NCBI GenBank assembly: GCA_902782895.1
Contig: CACZPA010000243.1
Coordinates: 1 to 7,578, forward strand
Direction of reading: 5' to 3'
Length of the DNA stretch: 7,578 bases
From: an uncultured Eubacteriales bacterium
GTDB lineage: Bacteria > Bacillota > Clostridia > Lachnospirales > Bianqueaceae
The notes beneath the pieces were generated by a model, which saw only the letters and a list, made by a program, of their open reading frames with translations, was not told the origin of the DNA and ran no database searches. Positions 4,651-7,578 of the stretch are shown here, one piece after another (the stretch's first letter is position 1; the number at the start of each line of letters is the position of its first letter). The position numbers were made by a program, and so were the translations under genes.

Positions 4651-6111
4651 ATGAAAAAAGAACTCACCATTCTGCATTCCAATGATCTCCATGGAGATTT
4701 TCTGGAAGAGAAAGCCGTTCTGGACGACAAGTATACAGGTGGGCTTTCTTATCTGGCCGGATATGTGAACAAGGTTCGCACGGAAACACCGAACGTGATC
4801 TATGCGATCGCCGGGGATATGTTCCGTGGATCCGTTATCGACAGTGAATACCGCGGTATCTCAACAATCGAGCTGATGAATCTGGTCGCTCCGGACATTG
4901 TCTGCCTGGGCAACCATGAGCTGGACTATGGCCTGTCCCATCTGCTTTTCCTGGAGAAATGCGCAAGATTCCCGATTATTAACGCGAATCTCTATATTAC
5001 AACGACGGGAACACGTCTTTTCCAGCCGTATCGGATCCTGACTATCGACGGGATGAAGATTCTTTTCATCGGCATTGTTACGGAAGAGACGATGAAAGGC
5101 ATCAAGATGGATCCGCTGCTGGGCACGTTTGTCGATACCGACGACGCAGTGCTGGAGGTGGAGCGTATCATCAACAGCTACAAGACAGAGGATATCGATC
5201 TGACCGTACTGCTGACGCATATCGGCTTTGAGGAGGATCAGCAGCTGGCTGCTAAGCTGTCTCCGGACCTTGGCGTGGATATTATCATCGGCGGACATTC
5301 GCATACATTCCCGGAGAAACCGGCCGAGGTCAACGACATCCTGATCGTGCAGGCAGGGACAGGGACGGATCAGATCGGACGCTTCGATATCGTTGTGGAT
5401 ACGGATACCAACAGCGTCGAGTCCTGGAAATGGGAGCTGTGCCCGGTCGACAATGAGACATCGCAGAAGGACGCCGCGCTGGAGAAGCTTTTGAGCGGAT
5501 ACAAGTCGCAGACTGATGCGAAGTATGGACGGATTCTGACCCGTTTCGACCATATTCTGACACATCCGCAGCGCTGCCAGGAGACGGAGCTCGGCAACAT
5601 GTTCGCAGACATTATCTACGACATGCTGAAGCCGGACATTTCACTGATGGGCTCGGGCAGCCTACGCAAAACGATTCTCGGAGAGGCTGTTACCGTGCAG
5701 GATCTGATGGAATTCTTCCCATATAAGGGCAAAGTCTTCATGACACCGATGAAAGGCTCCACCTTCCGCAAGGCGATGCAGTATATGCTGCGGGACGGAT
5801 TCGACCAGGAGCATTTTGAGTTCTATCAGGTGTCGCGCAATGTGCGGATCAATTACAACCGTACGACGAAAGAACTGGAAGTTCTTGTTGACGGCGCGCC
5901 GATTGAGGACGATAAGGTCTATGACGTCGCGATCCAGGAATTCCATTTCAAGAATATTACGGAATGCCTGGGCATCCCGGTGTCCGAGATCGAAGGATAT
6001 CCGAGATGCACGGTGATTTCCACGTCGGATTATGACGTTGTAGAGGAGTATTTCAATACACACTCGCATCTGACATCTTATATTGACGGCAGAATTACAA
6101 TTCATTCTTAA
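4651..6111 (+). CDS. Cytoplasmic bifunctional metallophosphatase/5'-nucleotidase
   Basis: This 486-residue UshA-type enzyme hydrolyses phosphate from nucleotides or related phosphoesters. The N-terminal two-metal phosphoesterase domain (about 1-260) carries D12-x-H14 (SNDLHG), G55-D56, GNHE at 87-90, H190 in LLTH and the G-H216-S-H218 pair, so all metal ligands are present. The C-terminal 5'-nucleotidase domain (about 290-486) starts with ELGNMFAD (313-320). In place of the classic NGGGIR substrate loop it has MGSGSLRK at 333-340, with R339 retained. FPYKGKV (356-362) matches the usual PFgN segment. There is no signal peptide: the protein starts MKKELTILHSND, straight into the first strand. 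It is therefore predicted cytoplasmic, unlike periplasmic UshA. Start 4651 is chosen for its ribosome site. The next gene, a nucleoside hydrolase, begins 11 bases after the stop, which suggests successive steps of nucleotide breakdown. Substrate is uncertain. Confidence 0.9.
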   Translation: MKKELTILHSNDLHGDFLEEKAVLDDKYTGGLSYLAGYVNKVRTETPNVIYAIAGDMFRGSVIDSEYRGISTIELMNLVAPDIVCLGNHELDYGLSHLLFLEKCARFPIINANLYITTTGTRLFQPYRILTIDGMKILFIGIVTEETMKGIKMDPLLGTFVDTDDAVLEVERIINSYKTEDIDLTVLLTHIGFEEDQQLAAKLSPDLGVDIIIGGHSHTFPEKPAEVNDILIVQAGTGTDQIGRFDIVVDTDTNSVESWKWELCPVDNETSQKDAALEKLLSGYKSQTDAKYGRILTRFDHILTHPQRCQETELGNMFADIIYDMLKPDISLMGSGSLRKTILGEAVTVQDLMEFFPYKGKVFMTPMKGSTFRKAMQYMLRDGFDQEHFEFYQVSRNVRINYNRTTKELEVLVDGAPIEDDKVYDVAIQEFHFKNITECLGIPVSEIEGYPRCTVISTSDYDVVEEYFNTHSHLTSYIDGRITIHS

Positions 6112-6115
6112 GGAG
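6109..6115 (+). promoter_or_regulatory. Ribosome binding site fused to stop codon (TAAGGAG)
   Basis: The TAA stop of the nucleotidase gene begins TAAGGAG, 7 bases before the ATG at 6123 of the nucleoside hydrolase gene. It is the third copy of this junction in the window. Confidence 0.75.
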
Positions 6116-6122
6116 AAACACA

Positions 6123-7070
6123 ATGAGAAAGTTTATTATCGACACGGATACTGCTTCGGATGATTGCGCTGCGCTGATGATGGCGTGCATGACAAAGGAT
6201 ATCGAGATCATGGGCGTGACGGTCGTGGCCGGCAATGTTTCAGTCGAGCAGGCCGGCAAAAACGCCAAAATGACGCTCGAGGTCTGCGGTAACGACGCGC
6301 CGGTCTTCCTCGGGGCGAAGCAGCCTTTGATGCATGCCCGCAAAGAGACGATCAGTGTGCACGGCGTGGACGGAATGGGCGATAAGGGACTGATCCATCC
6401 GCAGGGCGGATTCGCGCCGGGCGACGCGGTCGATTATATCCTGAATACGGTCGCGGAGTATCCGGACGAGATCGAAATCGTCGTACTGGGCCCTGTGACA
6501 AACGTCGCGCTCGCGATCCTGCGGGACCGTGAGACGATGAGCCACGTCAAAAGGATCTGGTCCATGGGCACCCCCGGCTTCGGCCCGGGCAACGCTACGC
6601 CGGTCGCGGAATTTAACGTATATATCGACGCTGAAGCGTACAAGATCATGCTGGATTCCGGTATCCCCGTATCAATCGCCGGATTTGATCTGTGCGTCGG
6701 AGATATCGAGATCGATCTGGATGAGCTTGCGGAGATCGCAGCAGCCTCCCCGCAGGGCGCGTTCCTGAAGGACGCGACAGCGGTCCTGCTGGATTTCAAC
6801 CGCAAAACAAGAGGGCAGGATCTGATCGACCTGCCGGACGCGGTCGCGATGGCCTGTGCCATCTGGCCCGAAACCGTTGCCGACCGGACGAATGTATACT
6901 GCTATACCTGTATCGATAACGGCCCCTGCTACGGTCAGGTCATCTTCTACCGGGAGGGCAGCACCTACGAATCCATGCCGGACATCCCCGGATACCCGGA
7001 CGAAGTGATCACGGCTATGGATGTGGAGGGGTTCACCAAGCGGTTCCTGGGTATGTTTAAGGAACAGTAA
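6123..7070 (+). CDS. Inosine-uridine preferring nucleoside hydrolase family protein
   Basis: This 315-residue member of the ribonucleoside hydrolase family normally splits the N-glycosidic bond of nucleosides to free base and ribose using a bound Ca2+. The calcium and ribose site is visible as D7-T-D9-T-A-S-D13-D14 (family form DxDPGxDD), T126 in GPVTNVA (123-129), EFNVYIDAEA (163-172, matching EFNxxxDPEA) and D239. The length is typical. At the position just before D239, where Crithidia-type enzymes have the leaving-group His (HDPLA), this protein has Pro238 (LPDAVAMA), and the first motif has T-A in place of P-G. These are variant-subgroup features, so activity is likely but base preference is open. 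It starts 11 bases after the 5'-nucleotidase gene with a TAAGGAG site and forms an operon with it. No signal peptide is seen. It is followed by a strong terminator. Confidence 0.92.
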   Translation: MRKFIIDTDTASDDCAALMMACMTKDIEIMGVTVVAGNVSVEQAGKNAKMTLEVCGNDAPVFLGAKQPLMHARKETISVHGVDGMGDKGLIHPQGGFAPGDAVDYILNTVAEYPDEIEIVVLGPVTNVALAILRDRETMSHVKRIWSMGTPGFGPGNATPVAEFNVYIDAEAYKIMLDSGIPVSIAGFDLCVGDIEIDLDELAEIAAASPQGAFLKDATAVLLDFNRKTRGQDLIDLPDAVAMACAIWPETVADRTNVYCYTCIDNGPCYGQVIFYREGSTYESMPDIPGYPDEVITAMDVEGFTKRFLGMFKEQ

Positions 7071-7092
7071 TCAAAACAATTGAATTACTGGA

Positions 7093-7159
7093 AATACAAA
7101 AATAGTGGGCGTCTATTGTCTCATTTTAAAGGCCAATAGACGCCCACTGTTTTTGTATT
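7093..7159. terminator. Bidirectional-type terminator, 26-bp near-perfect inverted repeat
   Basis: The arms 7093-7118 and 7134-7159 pair over 26 positions with a single T-G wobble (7103/7149) around a 15-base loop. The inner 15 bp (7104-7118 with 7134-7148) are perfect and GC-rich. The outer part is an A-run on the left facing a T-run on the right (7150-7154), so either strand yields a hairpin followed by U residues. It starts 22 bases after the nucleoside hydrolase stop. Confidence 0.88.
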
Positions 7160-7187
7160 ATCAGGTTTAGTTGTTTTGGTTTTGTTC

Positions 7188-7274
7188 TATAAAGACCAAG
7201 AAACGCTTGGGAATGCTTAAAAAAGCGAGGTAAACGATTCGTCGGTTGACTGTTTACGGATTTAGCGATAGTCT
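7188..7274 (+). promoter_or_regulatory. Possible promoter and operator of the XRE gene
   Basis: Two weak options exist. TATAAA at 7188-7193 has no good -35. TTGACT at 7246-7251 is 17 bases from TAGTCT (7269-7274), which would start transcription at the ribosome site itself. An inverted GTAAAC (7230-7235) / GTTTAC (7252-7257) pair flanks the TTGACT element and could be an operator. A small hairpin, GCTT/AAGC at 7215-7226, lies between. None of these is strongly supported. Confidence 0.25.
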
Positions 7275-7280
7275 GTCAGT

Positions 7281-7288
7281 GGAGGTGG
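7281..7288 (+). promoter_or_regulatory. Strong ribosome binding site for a TTG start
   Basis: GGAGGTGG is a near-full match to the anti-Shine-Dalgarno of 16S rRNA. Its GGAGG core ends 8 bases before the TTG at 7294. An in-frame GTG at 7285 overlaps this site and is therefore rejected as the start. Confidence 0.8.
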
Positions 7289-7293
7289 TCATT

Positions 7294-7578
7294 TTGAATA
7301 TTGATGCTTTCGGTAAGTTTATATCGGACAGACGTAAAGCGCTGGGGATGACACAAAAGGATTTGGCGGAGAAACTGGACGTAACGCCCAAAGCGGTCAG
7401 CAGGTGGGAGAGATGCGTCGGATACCCGGACATAGAGAGCTTTCAAAAACTGGCGGCAGCGCTGGAAGTAAGTGTGGACAGTCTCTTTGCCTGCCAGATC
7501 AAAGAAGAATCTCTGGATAACGAAGAAATCCTGCGGATCGTACAGAGATCGGTTGAGATTGACAGACAGAACAACAGA
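7294..7578 (+). CDS. XRE-family helix-turn-helix transcriptional regulator, N-terminal part
   Basis: The frame is open for 95 codons to the window end, so the 3' part is missing. The N-terminal XRE/Cro-like helix-turn-helix covers about residues 6-64: FGKFISDRRKALGMTQKDLA, then LDVTPKAVSRWER as the turn and recognition helix, then YPDIESFQKLAAALEVSVDSLF. Residues from about 65 on are charged and helical (KEESLDNEEILRIVQRSVEID) and start an unknown C-terminal region. In many Bacillota, regulators with this head carry a membrane or sensor tail, but that cannot be seen here. The start is TTG at 7294, chosen because GGAGGTGG precedes it at ideal spacing and the next residues begin the domain. It is separated from the upstream operon by a strong terminator, so it should have its own promoter. 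Its targets are unknown. Confidence 0.85.
   Translation, partial: MNIDAFGKFISDRRKALGMTQKDLAEKLDVTPKAVSRWERCVGYPDIESFQKLAAALEVSVDSLFACQIKEESLDNEEILRIVQRSVEIDRQNNR

Noticed and set aside
4861..5565. 234-codon minus-strand open frame inside the nucleotidase gene
   Set aside because: It is antisense to the metallophosphatase domain, has no recognisable domain, and has Arg/Ser/Gln-rich shadow composition.

Overview
The window looks like chromosomal DNA of a moderately GC-rich member of the Bacillota (Firmicutes), probably an anaerobic gut-type Clostridia or Erysipelotrichia relative. This rests on strong AGGAGG-type ribosome binding sites, a TTG start with a perfect Shine-Dalgarno, intrinsic terminators with T-tracts, compact same-strand operons, and typical families (CadC/SmtB-like ArsR regulator, YgjP-type peptidase, cytoplasmic 5'-nucleotidase, XRE regulator). 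Genus cannot be read from the sequence. All nine supported genes are on the + strand, and no gene-free stretch exceeds 300 bases. I saw no tRNA, rRNA, CRISPR array, insertion sequence or phage gene.

Unit 1 (2-1419, terminator 1425-1463) is the distal part of a heavy-metal efflux operon. It holds the C-terminal end of a type IB-2 (Zn/Cd/Pb) P-type ATPase, an ArsR/SmtB repressor with both known metal-site motif sets, a small stand-alone HMA metal-binding protein, and a NifX/NifB-fold protein of the dinitrogenase iron-molybdenum cofactor family. The first three fit one job: sense, bind and export a soft or borderline divalent metal. The NifX-fold member is the unexpected passenger.

Unit 2 (promoter about 1552-1580, genes 1616-4528, terminator 4536-4586) contains a mannitol dehydrogenase/fructuronate reductase family oxidoreductase, a YgjP-like zinc metallopeptidase and a PPP-type metallophosphatase. 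The last two overlap by ATGA. The functional link between sugar oxidoreduction, peptidase and phosphatase is not obvious. A short 14-bp tandem repeat lies directly upstream of the putative promoter.

Unit 3 (genes 4651-7070, terminator 7093-7159) pairs a 5'-nucleotidase without a signal peptide with a ribonucleoside hydrolase-family protein. Together they could turn nucleoside monophosphates into free base plus ribose inside the cell. Both proteins carry variants at family motif positions, so substrates are uncertain. The unit ends at a near-perfect 26-bp inverted repeat that looks like a bidirectional terminator.

Unit 4 (7294 to window end) is the N-terminal part of an XRE-family regulator with a TTG start, cut by the window edge.

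I found no clear new defence or mobile system. The best leads are the NifX-fold protein in the metal operon, the 14-bp repeats, and the variant nucleotidase/nucleoside hydrolase pair.
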